From assembly GCA_005408345.1 (NCBI GenBank), contig SEMN01000895.1:97070-161069 (forward strand): a DNA stretch of 64,000 nt, written 5' to 3'. Source of the stretch: Macquaria australasica. Its lineage: Eukaryota > Chordata > Actinopteri > Centrarchiformes > Percichthyidae. Position numbers and translations under genes: made by a program. The notes under the pieces are model-generated. The model searched no databases, was not told the origin of the DNA, and was given only the letters and a program-made list of their open reading frames with translations. Shown piece after piece: positions 54,901 to 64,000 of this stretch; the first letter of the stretch is position 1, and each line of letters starts with the position of its first letter.

Positions 54901-57900
54901 GCTAGTCTTATTTTCTTGGAAAACTAATAAGAAAAAACTACAGAAATGGTTTTAGTTTGTCTTTTATATGTGCTGAAAAAGTAAAAATAGATATGGTACG
55001 ACGTTTACAGGAAAATAACATAATAGAGCAGGATGAATGTTGGATGGAGAACACTGACTAAAATAAACTGAAACCGAGTAAAAGGGATTATATTGAATCC
55101 GGAGCTCCAGAGCTCCTGGGATCCTGCTAACAGCTGTTCTGGGCTCAGTATCAGGCCTCAGACTGACCTGGCCAGCTGCAGGATGTGCAGCAGCAGCTCC
55201 TTGTGTCTGCGGTCCTCCTCCGGTCTGCCGGTGTACAGCTGGAAGGACGGCTGCTGGAAGAACGGCAGAGCTTTGGCCAGCGCTCGCAGCTCTATCAGGT
55301 ACAGGAAGTAGAGGTTGCGGAGCCTCTTGGGCCCCTCGCCGGCCGTCAGCTCCGAATCAAAACGCTGCCTGAACTCAGTCACGTTGTGACCCCACTTCCT
55401 CTGAAACAAGCTGTCTGAAGGACAGAAGGGGTTAACAGAGAGAGAGGGATGGTTAGGAGTAAATAGACAGGACAGTTCATTAAAGGAAAAGTTCAACATT
55501 TAGGGAAATTCCCTTTTTTGCTGAGAGTTGATGAAGGGATTCATACCACTCTCATATCCGTACGCTAAATATGAAGCTACCACCAGCAGCTAGCTAATTT
55601 AGCTTAGCACAAAGAGTGGAAACAGTAGGAAACAGCTAGCCTGGCAGCTACCAACACCTCTAAAGCTCACTAACACGTTGTATCTCAAAGCTCAGAAAGC
55701 TTCAAGTGCATTATTGTACTTACACTGTTGCCACTTACAGATTTATTTTAAGTAGATAAACTAGGCAGAATGTTAACTGAGGACATAAATAAAGATAGCC
55801 TTTATTTAGGGCTTCATGAGAGACAGGTCTTCATGTCTTTATAAGTATTATGAGTATTTTATGTTTTAGTTTTCTGATCTGCTCTCCTTTGACTTGTCAC
55901 TTTGCTGTTTCCGCTTCCTGCAAGTATTTTATATTAAAAGCCTCCCACTTGTTCAGGGGGGCCTCTCTTTTCACAGGAATTTGGGGATTTTATTGTGAAA
56001 AATCAGCAGGAAGTATTGCATTTCCATTACGAGCAGCTTAAACATTGAGAAAGCACAGCAAAGTAGACCTGATCAGAATCAATCTATCAGTCAGTATTTC
56101 TGTCAAAAAGAAAAACTCTGTTGTTGTACTGTTGGAATTAGCGATGTGGAAACGTATAATCATGCTGAGTTTACCATGTGAGCCGATATAATGCAGGTAA
56201 TTTAGTTTTCTATTGTTTATCCAGCTATTATTTTAGATCACTCCGTTATTTTTAAAGAATTTACATCACAAACTGCATTCCGTCAGTCCGTCTCTGTCCT
56301 GCTGCTGACAAAAAAACTGAGGTGACGTTTTATTTTTTTTTAAATTTCTCTCTAAAAAAATAAGACACAATGCGCTCAACTCACGATAAGACCTTGAAGA
56401 CTGGGTGCTGGATCCTTAATGTAGTGAATAATGAAAAAGAAAAACTATGTCAGCACTCCAATATGACTTTTTAATATTTCCACACGGCCGTTTCAGGCAA
56501 AACGCCCTTCTTCATCGTTTATTCTGGCAATTTCAAGTAATTATAGGTGACTGCAGCCAACACAACAACAAGTACACGCCAACAGGGGGAGCCACAACCT
56601 TTCCAGGCACAGGCGAATAAATGACTGAGCGAGTCAGTGACGGTTTTGTGTCTCACCATCCAAGAGGTATCTGGCGCTCAGGTGTATGTTGATGCTGGAA
56701 TGGAGGCCGGAGATGAGCCGGTAGAAAGCCCTCTTCTCTACACACTGACCTGAGAGACACAAACAGAGAGAGCTGACGAAAAATAAACTGGACAAAAAAA
56801 CAAACAGTCCATCATCTGTCAATCATGTTCAGGTGAACTGTCAGCTTACCTTCCAGCCAGCTGTAGAAGGTCTTTGCTGTAATAAATAAACCCAGTGTTG
56901 TTGTTGCTGTTGTTGTTGTTGTCAGACACAGTCAAAGTGAAGTGAATCATGGTGCGATGTGACAGCAGAGACCTCTTACCTTCACTTCCTGAGCTGCTGA
57001 GGAATGAGTCGGGAATTAGTGGTCGCTTGATGGTGTATGGTCTGTGAGGGGGGGTGAAGGGAGAGAGAGATGAACACACACACAAACCCCCAGCCAGCGG
57101 TGGAAAGGACTTTACTACAACTTTATACTTCTACTCCTCTACATCTCACAGGGAAATATTGTAGTTTTTACGTCATTATCTGTACGTGCTCATCCAACAA
57201 AATGATCTGTGTCTGTCAGATAGAAGGCCGGCAGTGGGCGAGATTTATACAGGAAGTCAAGTCAAAACGGGCAAATGTTGTATTGTGTTGTGCCTTCAAA
57301 GCATCAAATTGATTTAATATTGGAATTTAATTAATTACATATGTATGTATCTGTCTGTCTGTCTATTTATCCGTCTGTATGTCTGTCAATCTATCTGTCT
57401 GTCTGTCTGTCTGTCTGTGTGTCCGTCCGTCCGTCTGTCTGTTTATCCATCTGACTGTCTGTGTCTGTGAAATATTCCCATGTGAGTATTTTGGTGGTGT
57501 TTATCTGTCATGTCTCTGCTGTGTAAAGGTCTTAACATTTAGCTCAACAGGACTCTTGTTTTAACTGTTGTTTTAAGGTGGAAGTTCTATATGTAAGATA
57601 CAAAAAGTCCAAATCTAAAGATCAATAATCTGAGCTGTAATTGTTTTATACTGCAGGTGTTTACTTGAAGCAGTTCTCCTCATAGATGCTGTTCCAGATC
57701 TGCCAGGCCTCCGGTCCTCTGTAGCCCGTGAAGCGCTCCGGGTTCAGCAGCAGGTCCACATACTGGGAGTGCGGTGACTCCTCGTCTGGGGAACAGCAAC
57801 ACTTTAGTCAGCTGTATGTCACTACAACAACGTCTTTTTGTGAGCCAAGTCTGATCCAAACCAACAGAAACCAGAAAGTAAAAGCTGGAGGAACACGTGC

Positions 57901-60900
57901 GGCATGTGAACCAGCAGGATGGGGAGTCTGCTTCACTCACAATACAAGATTTACACCCTATTTTCACTATTTTTATTTTCTCTCAAATTGTTGTTGTTGT
58001 TTTTATGGTCTACATTTGTTCTGTCTTATTATCGTATCATCTGTGAAGCACTTTGAACTGCACTAACCTGTATGAAAGGTGCTGTACAAATAAGGTTTGA
58101 TTGATTGATTGATTGATTGACTATATCCTATAATAATCCGCAAGGTCAGACAGTAACGGATGACTTGTAAAATAAATCTAAATACAAAGGAATTTATCTG
58201 TGTTTCATTACTTTACCTAAAAACTATACATTCTTTACTGTTATATATGCAACTTATCATGTTCCCTAAAAATATTCGTTACATGTTGTTTTTGTTTTAC
58301 TTTTTCTTTTCCTAAAAATGATAAATTCTTCACATAATGCTCCTTAAAATAACCTGCATTTTACCTGAAAATATATGTATTCTTTCCATTTGTATTTCCA
58401 AAAACATGTATTTTATCATCATGTTCCCTTAAAAAAAGATTATATGTTCCCTAATAATTTTATCATGTTCCTTAAAATTATTCCTTACATGATGTTCTCT
58501 AAATATTCTAGCCTTTGTTTCCAAAACATTTTTATTTCTTTAATTATGTTCCTTAAAAAATATGAATTATTAACATTGTGTTCCCTAAAATATTTTGCAT
58601 TTTTACCATTTACCTTCCCTACAAAATGATCTGTTCTCTCTGTTTATATTTTCAAGTCTTTCCATTATGTTTATTAAAACATGGTGTAGTTTTACCATCA
58701 TGTTCCCTCTTATAAAAAAATGGAGGATTACTTTTGGGAATACATAACATTAAAAGAAGGATGCCATGTGTCAGTCAGCAGGTCTGTGTCAACAGTATTT
58801 CATTTGTTCTTACCTAAACTTTTATATCTGGGATACAGCAAAGTGTACTGAAGAGTTAGTAATCAAAACACATAAAAGTTTGTTTGTTTCAGGTGAGCAT
58901 TGGCAAAACATGTGGAAAATATGTACCGTGCTGGAGAGAGTGTGGAGTACTAGATGCGGATCAATCACATATATTTTGGAAATGCCACAAGTTATTGATG
59001 TTTTGGAAAATGGTATACAACATTTTGCAAAAGATACTAGGATATGATATTCCTATAATCTTCATGGCACTCTATCTGTGTAATTTTAATTTTGCTAAAC
59101 GAAATGTGCGAATAAGGGATAGGTATCTGGTCAAAATATTGTTAATAGCTAGTAAAAAAGATATCACAAGGAAAGTGGACCCCCTTACTCAGGAACAATG
59201 GATGGAGATAGTGGAGGAAATCTACATAATGGAAAAACTGACACATCGTTTGAGATTACAAGAAGCACAGATGGAAGAAAAGTGGGAGAAATGGACATTA
59301 TTCAGGAGCCAAAACGAGCGACGAAGACTACGGAAAGGACGACTGATTTAGTTGATGAAACTGTGAGAATGGATGGACTACATAAAAGTAACTCTTTTTT
59401 TCAGGATTGTTTGTTTGTTAATATGTTCATCTGATGGTTTTATATGTTTATAAAGGTTGAAATCATCAATACAAAATAAAGTTAAAATAAAAGGTCCGTC
59501 ACTTGCTCAGCTGATGGATTGAATCTTACCATCAACCACGCAGAAGCGCTCCGCCTCGTCGTCGTGTTTGCTCCAGCTGAGCAGAGCCTCTCTGGTCTCG
59601 TCACTGGAAATGAAAAACAGAGTGTGTCTGTCAGCGTCAGAGGTCACACAGACAGATTAAAACTAGTAGTGACGCAGTTGTTCTGTGGTCACAGCTGAGT
59701 CAGAACTCATTCCAGCTGCAGCCACATCCTTTAAAAAGGTGCTGTGACACTTCACATATTCTGTGGTGAGTGTATCTTTTTTTAGTATTAACGTGTGTGT
59801 TGTCTGTGAAGTTTGCACGGTGATCTTATAATATCTTGATTGACAGCACTCACCTTAAAGAGACATCTACAGCTCCGAGATGCTTCGCCTGCTCACACTC
59901 AACCAGCTGCTCGTTAGCTTCTGCTGAATACTGAACACACACACAAAGACTTAAACTCAAAGTAAAAGTACTTAAAGTAAAATCATTATTTACTTGTCGT
60001 TGTTTACTTGTTAACTATAATTTTGAGCAAATAATCAAACTGAGTGGTGAAAGAAAGAGTGAAAGACTTTTCCTTTACACACTATGGTAGAATATGGCTA
60101 AACTGATGATGTGTGTGTATTAATGTGGTGATTATGATTACCTGCAAAGCATTGTTGAATTTTTTGAACACTTTTGACGAGTCCTTTCAATGACTGTGTG
60201 CAGTCCCAAACACTTTTTACAATCCTAAAATTAGTTGTAAGTGTCCCTGCATTAGCTCAATCCCAACAAATCCCTTATCTATAGCAATTAATATAGCATC
60301 TAATGTAATACCAAACTTTGCTATAGTGCCTCTAAATTCCGCAATTTGTTATTTTATAAAAATAAACTCCCATTAAGTTTTTCATACTGCCCCTTAATCC
60401 CTACATTTCTTATGGCTTTCTCAGAATTAGTTATTTATTATCCCAAAATGTCTTATAGTGCACCCAAAAATACATTGTGTTTTTTCATAATGCTAAAGAT
60501 TTTTACCTCCTCCAGTTTCTATGAATTCCTAAAGTTTGCATAGAAACTCCAACAATTGCTGCTCCAGTCTCACAAAGCGTTAAAGCCCCCAAAATGTGTT
60601 ATTTGTTAAATTTACAAACACTTTTACAGCGCAGCCAAATCCCCAAATCTCCCTCAGCTCATAAACATTTGGGTATCTGGCTTCTAATGGGGGCTATAAA
60701 AAATCTTTCTTCAAATACTTATTATGATTTTAAAGAATGAACCCAGAACTCAAGAGAGTCCACATCCTCAGTTCGTTTGGGGGCCCCCTCTGGCTGATGG
60801 ACCCCAAACAGCCTCAGACTCACCTTGCTGTGGGAGGACGATCGGATCCCCTCCGGCACCTCGTTCTGTGAGCAGACACAGTTTTAGTCAGTCTGAAGTG

Positions 60901-61081
60901 AATAAAGGTGATTGGTTTGTTCACAGCAGGTGGACGAGAGGAGGGACTCACAGGTGAGCAGGGCTTCACAGCGCAGTCCCTCAGACCACAGTGGCTGCTG
61001 GACGTCCAGAACGGACACGGCTTATCCAGGTTCACCTGCGGAGGATCCAGTCCCGACACAGGTCCGGTTAACCTGAGTGTT

Positions 61082-61144
<63 letters not shown>

Positions 61145-62080
61145 ATCAGTTCACCTTACCTTGTAGAACCTGAAATAGTCAGACTCCAGAAGAGTTTGAA
61201 GTTTGGGGAAAAGCTGGTCGTTGTTAAAGCCGTCGATGGTCTCCACGTCACAGGTACAGTCATCCAGGTCACCTGTCACCTGAGTCAGAAGGAAAACACA
61301 CAAACCACTGACCATCTTCTGAATATGTGTAAGATAAGGTAAATTAATTTCCTCTTCGTTAGTGTACTGAATTATTAGCAGGGGTGGAACGTAACAAAGT
61401 AGCTTTACTCAAGTTTAAGTAAAATTTTTAGGTACTTTACTTCTACTCAAATATTGTACTTTTTACTCCACTCTATTTATCAGACAGCTGTAGTTACTTT
61501 TCAAATTAAGATTTTACATTAAAAAAAACCCAAACACATGACAACATGATAATGGAGGAAGGTTTGTGGAAGTGTGAGGATAAATTAGACAACATTAGAG
61601 ACCCTGTGTGTTAACAACATTTGGCATATTAGATGATTATTTTCAGCTAAGTCAAACAGTATTTAATTCAAATGTTCTCCTGATGATTAACTTGGTCGTT
61701 TTGTTGCATTACAGCAGAGTTATCATCACTTTGCTTTAGCTGGTTTCTTAACTGGGAGACCAGTTGTTTACACCTGACACTACACCCATTAGCCTACACT
61801 CACTTTAAAAACAACGTGTATAATGCACTTTACCGCACTTTAATTTGACATTGTAACACAACATGTGGTTCTCTAGCAGGTGGATGTATTCGAGCGTAGA
61901 AAGTAACATTAGAACAGAAGGTACAGGCAGGATACTGGATACGCTGATCAAAAACAAAGATTATTATTAGATAATTCGTGTTTTGCACAGTGAGTGACAG
62001 AGACTCACCTGACAGAAGCACCTGCTGTCTGCAGGTCCGGACACCTGGAGGAGGAGGAGCAGGAAGACCGCCAGCTTCAT
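51945..62080 (-). CDS. ero1a: ERO1A, endoplasmic reticulum disulfide oxidase, complete coding sequence
   Basis: Fifteen exons on the minus strand, 5' to 3': 62080-62009, 61279-61160, 61035-60952, 60865-60824, 59930-59854, 59603-59530, 57785-57665, 57041-56980, 56876-56850, 56749-56657, 55414-55168, 54637-54568, 53802-53716, 53540-53404 and 52005-51945 (TGA). Together: 1374 nt, 457 aa. Residues 1-19 are a signal peptide (MKLAVFLLLLLQVSG). The shuttle pair is C80/C85 (CGLRDC), with C90 and C118 as partners; the active site near FAD is C379 and C382-C385 (MDCVGCFKC). N-glycosylation sites are N268 (NVT) and N372 (NIS). ERO1 reoxidises protein disulfide isomerase and passes electrons to oxygen via FAD. 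CFC at 21-23 and overall similarity favour ERO1A over ERO1B. The intron after 53716 has a GC donor. No frameshift. Confidence 0.97.
52640..52775. mobile_element. Partial 'AGTAC' hAT-like element
   Basis: TTTTACTTTTGGTACTTTAA, ACTTTTACTTAAGTCAAATG and ACTCAAGTAGAAGATCCACC follow the order of the 3' half of 10425-10765. It lies in the last ero1a intron. Confidence 0.7.
52840..53190. repeat. Interspersed repeat in the last ero1a intron
   Basis: CTCCACCTATTGGCCAAATG, CATGGTCACTCAGACATATC and AGGAGATATGACATTTTTTG form a block known to me from many fish introns. The class is unknown, and it encodes no protein. Confidence 0.5.
53714..53715 (-). other. ero1a: GC splice donor in ero1a
   Basis: After exon 13 (...CTGCAG) the intron begins GCGAGT rather than GT. 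There is no GT alternative in the last codons, and the next exon (ACTCAGGGA, TQG) continues the frame exactly. Confidence 0.85.
53950..54540. other. ero1a intron, no assigned content
   Basis: AT-rich; no exon, RNA or repeat recognised. Confidence 0.5.
55478..55690. mobile_element. Family A palindromic element, left arm
   Basis: TTAAAGGAAAAGTTCAACAT, CATACCACTCTCATATCCGT, GGAAACAGCTAGCCTGGC and CAACACCTCTAAAGCTCAC. The right arm is missing. It lies about 65 bases upstream of the acceptor of ero1a exon 11. Confidence 0.75.
55700..56640. other. ero1a intron, mostly unassigned
   Basis: The part at 56425-56530 (CACACGGCCGTTTCAGGCAA, AACGCCCTTCTTCATCG) looks like a piece of a dispersed element. 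Nothing else could be assigned. Confidence 0.4.
57095..57200. mobile_element. Short 'AGTAC' family fragment
   Basis: CAGCGGTGGAAAGGACTTTA, then CTTCTACTCCTCTACAT, corresponds to the left end of 10425-10765. It starts about 50 bases from ero1a exon 8. Confidence 0.5.
57340..57445. repeat. (TCTG)n imperfect tetranucleotide repeat
   Basis: Runs of CTGTCTGTCTGT with TCCG and TCTA variants. The open frame over it is an artefact. Confidence 0.95.
57955..58120. mobile_element. Retroelement 3' end with (TGAT)n tail
   Basis: GTGAAGCACTTTGAACTGCA, TGTATGAAAGGTGCTGTACA and AATAAGGTTTGATTGATTGA are the conserved tail of a fish LINE/SINE group, ending in TGAT repeats. No body sequence remains. Confidence 0.7.
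58205..58720. repeat. Degenerate minisatellite with ATGTTCCCTAAAA units
   Basis: The phrase (ATC)ATGTTCCCTAAAA-TATT-CATTTTA recurs about a dozen times with changes and spacing of roughly 35-50 bases. The open frame at 58375-58629 is a by-product. Confidence 0.65.
58780..59485 (+). pseudogene. LINE-1-type ORF2 C-terminal fragment with 3' end
   Basis: Frame 58884-59351 encodes CWRECGVLDADQSHIFWKCH, the cysteine-histidine motif (C-x3-C-x7-H-x4-C) near the end of L1 ORF2, then FWKMVYNIL and a charged C terminus (RSQNERRRLRKGRLI). An A-rich end (AATACAAAATAAAG) follows. The earlier ORF2 domains (endonuclease, reverse transcriptase) are absent, as in a 5'-truncated insertion. It is antisense to ero1a and ends about 45 bases from the donor of exon 6. 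Confidence 0.8.
60190..60690. repeat. Possible degenerate tandem repeat (CCCAAA-TTATAGTGCC units)
   Basis: Phrases such as GCTATAGTGCCTCTAAATTC, CTTATAGTGCACCCAAAAAT and TCCCCAAATC recur irregularly. The signal is weaker than at 58205-58720. Confidence 0.35.
61080..61142. repeat. (GT)n microsatellite next to an ero1a donor
   Basis: About 30 GT units. On the ero1a strand it is a CA repeat starting about 18 bases after the donor of exon 2 (ends 61160). Confidence 0.97.
61379..61530. mobile_element. 'AGTAC' family fragment in ero1a intron 1
   Basis: CAGGGGTGGAACGTAACAAAGT, TACTCAAGTTTAAGTAAAAT, TTGTACTTTTTACTCCACTC and CAGACAGCTGTAGTTACTTT match the left half of 10425-10765. The right half could not be traced. 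Confidence 0.65.
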
Positions 62081-62119
62081 AATAAAGACCTCTAAAACTC
62101 TAAAACTACACCCCACTCT

Positions 62120-62300
62120 GAATGTATATACGTGAATGGAAGGAAAGCTTCAGCTCTTTAGTAACAGGAGGCGCTGGGTGGAGGCGGTGATCTAATGCCA
62201 AGTGATATTTACTTCCTGTCATTATTTTCCTGTTTCATTGCAGGCTACGTGCGATACGTGACAAATTGATCCTGCAGCTTTAATCGCGCGCTGTCAGACT
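62120..62300 (-). promoter_or_regulatory. ero1a: Candidate ero1a proximal promoter with three ACGTG motifs
   Basis: ACGTG occurs at 62130-62134, 62247-62251 and 62256-62260, i.e. 50 to 180 bases upstream of the ATG. The last two are nine bases apart. RCGTG is the core of hypoxia-response elements, and CACGT-type cores also occur in unfolded-protein-response sites. ERO1A in mammals is induced by hypoxia and ER stress. No perfect CCAAT-N9-CCACG element is seen. Confidence 0.45.
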
Positions 62301-62309
62301 CTGATCGCC

Positions 62310-63640
62310 TCAGTCCTCTCAGTGTTCACGTCTGAACAGATGGTGCCCAGAAATCCATATTGGGGCTTTTAAACTGGAAGACGTGCATTTTCTTCCTGTT
62401 CGCTCACTAAACAATCCGACAGAAACCTCCAGCATGTCCAAAATACAGCCGACTGTCTCCTTTTAGTAGACTGTAACAGACTTTAAGAGAATATCTAAAT
62501 CATAAGAATATCCGCAAATATATCTTTAATTTAATATTATGTGTATTTTATACATATAACAAACACATGTTTCTAAACTGATAGCCTATATATTAAATCA
62601 TTAGCAGGATAATGTAAGTAATTTTATCAAATGTTTTAAAAAAAAAATCTAAAAAATCTGCAAACGTGCTGGTAACCAAACTCAGTACAGTTTTCTGCTG
62701 TTTTATGACATTTAAGTGTTTATGAGCAGTTCAGTTTAAAGCGAGCTCCGTCTCTGTGGTGTAATACCAAATGTCAACCACACGGTGGCGCTAAAGGACA
62801 CCCGTTTGTTTACCTTTACACTTAAAGGGACATCCAGGTGGACTCAAATTAAATCCACGTTTCGGCATGTACAGGCAAGTAAGGATGATTTCATATCAGT
62901 AATAACTGATCAATCTGATCAGTCAAGGGTTTATTATCAAAAATACCACATACAATAAAAACATGACTGAAACGTGACTAAATACAATATAACAACTAAC
63001 AAATATGTGTATTTAAAAAAAAATACACATAAATGTTTTCATCTTTTTCTTTATTTGCATTAATTACCTTTTTTTAAATACTTGCCTTGGACCTACGCAA
63101 GCAGAGTTTTCCTTTCTCCATGTTTGAACATTTAAATGTGAAAGAGTTTTAGAAATAATTTCAATCAATAACCATATTACACAGTAAGCGTTGCACACAT
63201 GCAGAACATCTACTGTTATATCTACACCTTTATTGGAGACTGTATATAGAGGAATAAAACTTGAGAACTGAAAAGTAAAAGTAAATAATTAGTATCTTCA
63301 CTGAAAACAATGTTAACCTAAACTAAAACTAAAACTTTGGAGAACATGTAAACTCTACAAGGAGGCCAGTGATCCACGAAGCATCTACTGTGGCTTTCTT
63401 TGGTTATGGGATTATTATTGCTTTTTAACATTTTAATGAAGCAGCTCATTTTAGCTGATTTGTGATCTAAAAAGTCATTTTTTTCATGAGCTCAGGAAAA
63501 CAGCCCCGTCTTCAGCTTTGTAACGATGTATTTTCCAGATAATCCAAAGGGGGTTTTAAATTGTTTATTTATCTTCAGAAGCAGGGGAATTATCAGAAAC
63601 ATTCAAATTCAAAATCATCACATTTGGAGATACTTGGTTT
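62310..63640. other. Upstream flank of ero1a, no assigned content
   Basis: AT-rich. No gene, RNA gene or clear repeat recognised. Confidence 0.5.
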
Positions 63641-63649
63641 TCACTGGAC

Positions 63650-63945
63650 AGCAAGGGATTGAAGTGTTTAAATCTGAAAAGTAACTAGTAACTAAAGCTG
63701 TCAGACAAATAGTGGAGAAGAAAGTAGCCTATTTGACTCTGAGCCGTAGTGGAGAGTAGTGGTATAAATCAGCATTACATGGAAATACTCAAGTAAAGTG
63801 AAGTAGAATTTGTACTCAAGGAGGCTACAGCACTTGAGTACATGTTCTTAGTTGCACTCCACCACCATAGTGGAGTAAAAAGTAGAATATTTCTCCCTGA
63901 AATGTAGTGAAGTAGCAGAAAATGGAAATAATCAAGAAAAAATAA
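63650..63945. mobile_element. 'AGTAC' family element, right half followed by a second partial copy
   Basis: AATCTGAAAAGTAACTAGTA, TGGAAATACTCAAGTAAAGT, TGTACTCAAGG and TTGCACTCCACCACCA form the right half and terminus (about 63865). Directly after it TAGTGGAGTAAAAAGTAGAA restarts the internal sequence of the same family. Confidence 0.7.
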
Positions 63946-64000
63946 AGTAGGCCTCAAACGTGCTGTTTAAACATTCAGCTTCATCCATGTTTGGATGTGG

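Noticed and set aside
58375..58629. 84-codon hydrophobic frame in ero1a intron
   Set aside because: It reads through the degenerate ATGTTCCCTAAAA repeat units, and its composition explains the hydrophobic residues.
60908..61342. 144-codon plus-strand frame over ero1a exons 2 and 3
   Set aside because: It is antisense shadow of real ero1a exons joined through a GT microsatellite.
62100..62300. Classical ER-stress element (CCAAT-N9-CCACG) in front of ero1a
   Set aside because: I looked on both strands and found no match; only ACGTG cores are present.

Overview
The window is genomic DNA of a bony fish, most likely a spiny-rayed (percomorph) teleost. It has small vertebrate-type exons with GT/AG introns, an AT-rich background, very abundant (CA)n microsatellites, and many short fold-back and hAT-like elements typical of fish. 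The species cannot be named from the sequence alone. I assigned gene identities by translating each exon and comparing it with vertebrate proteins I know; no database search was run.

Three protein-coding genes account for almost all the coding sequence. (1) 177-6530, plus strand: the last ten coding exons of glg1 (Golgi apparatus protein 1 / ESL-1 / MG-160), ending in its single membrane segment and short cytosolic tail. A 3' UTR of about 2.9 kb runs to polyadenylation signals at 9217 and 9382. The 5' part of the gene lies off the left edge. (2) 31634 down to 13828, minus strand: the complete coding sequence of a PACSIN/syndapin, best matched to pacsin3 (442 aa, nine coding exons, F-BAR plus SH3). 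Non-coding 5' exons extend it upstream to about 48.9 kb. (3) 62080 down to 51945, minus strand: complete ero1a, the ER disulfide oxidase (457 aa, 15 exons), with all family cysteines present. glg1 and pacsin3 are tail to tail. pacsin3 and ero1a are head to tail, with about 2.7 kb between them. The three products act along the secretory and endocytic system (ER oxidation, Golgi, membrane curvature), but nothing in the sequence shows that they are co-regulated.

The rest is introns and spacers filled with repeats: at least seven copies of a palindromic element with TTAA-like ends, a complete hAT-like element with an intact target duplication, nested elements, a tRNA-derived SINE, a LINE reverse-transcriptase relic, a LINE-1 ORF2 tail, and several fold-back elements. 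There are also long (CA)n, (TA)n, (GATA)n, (TCTG)n and (GAG)n tracts, many of them directly against splice sites.

I saw no clearly new gene system. The most useful leads are: a long inverted repeat in the glg1 3' UTR; a well-formed unassigned exon at 44163-44228 in the pacsin3 5' region; a three-unit tandem hairpin array upstream of pacsin3; a GC-AG intron in ero1a; paired ACGTG motifs upstream of ero1a; and microsatellites that replace or abut splice signals.
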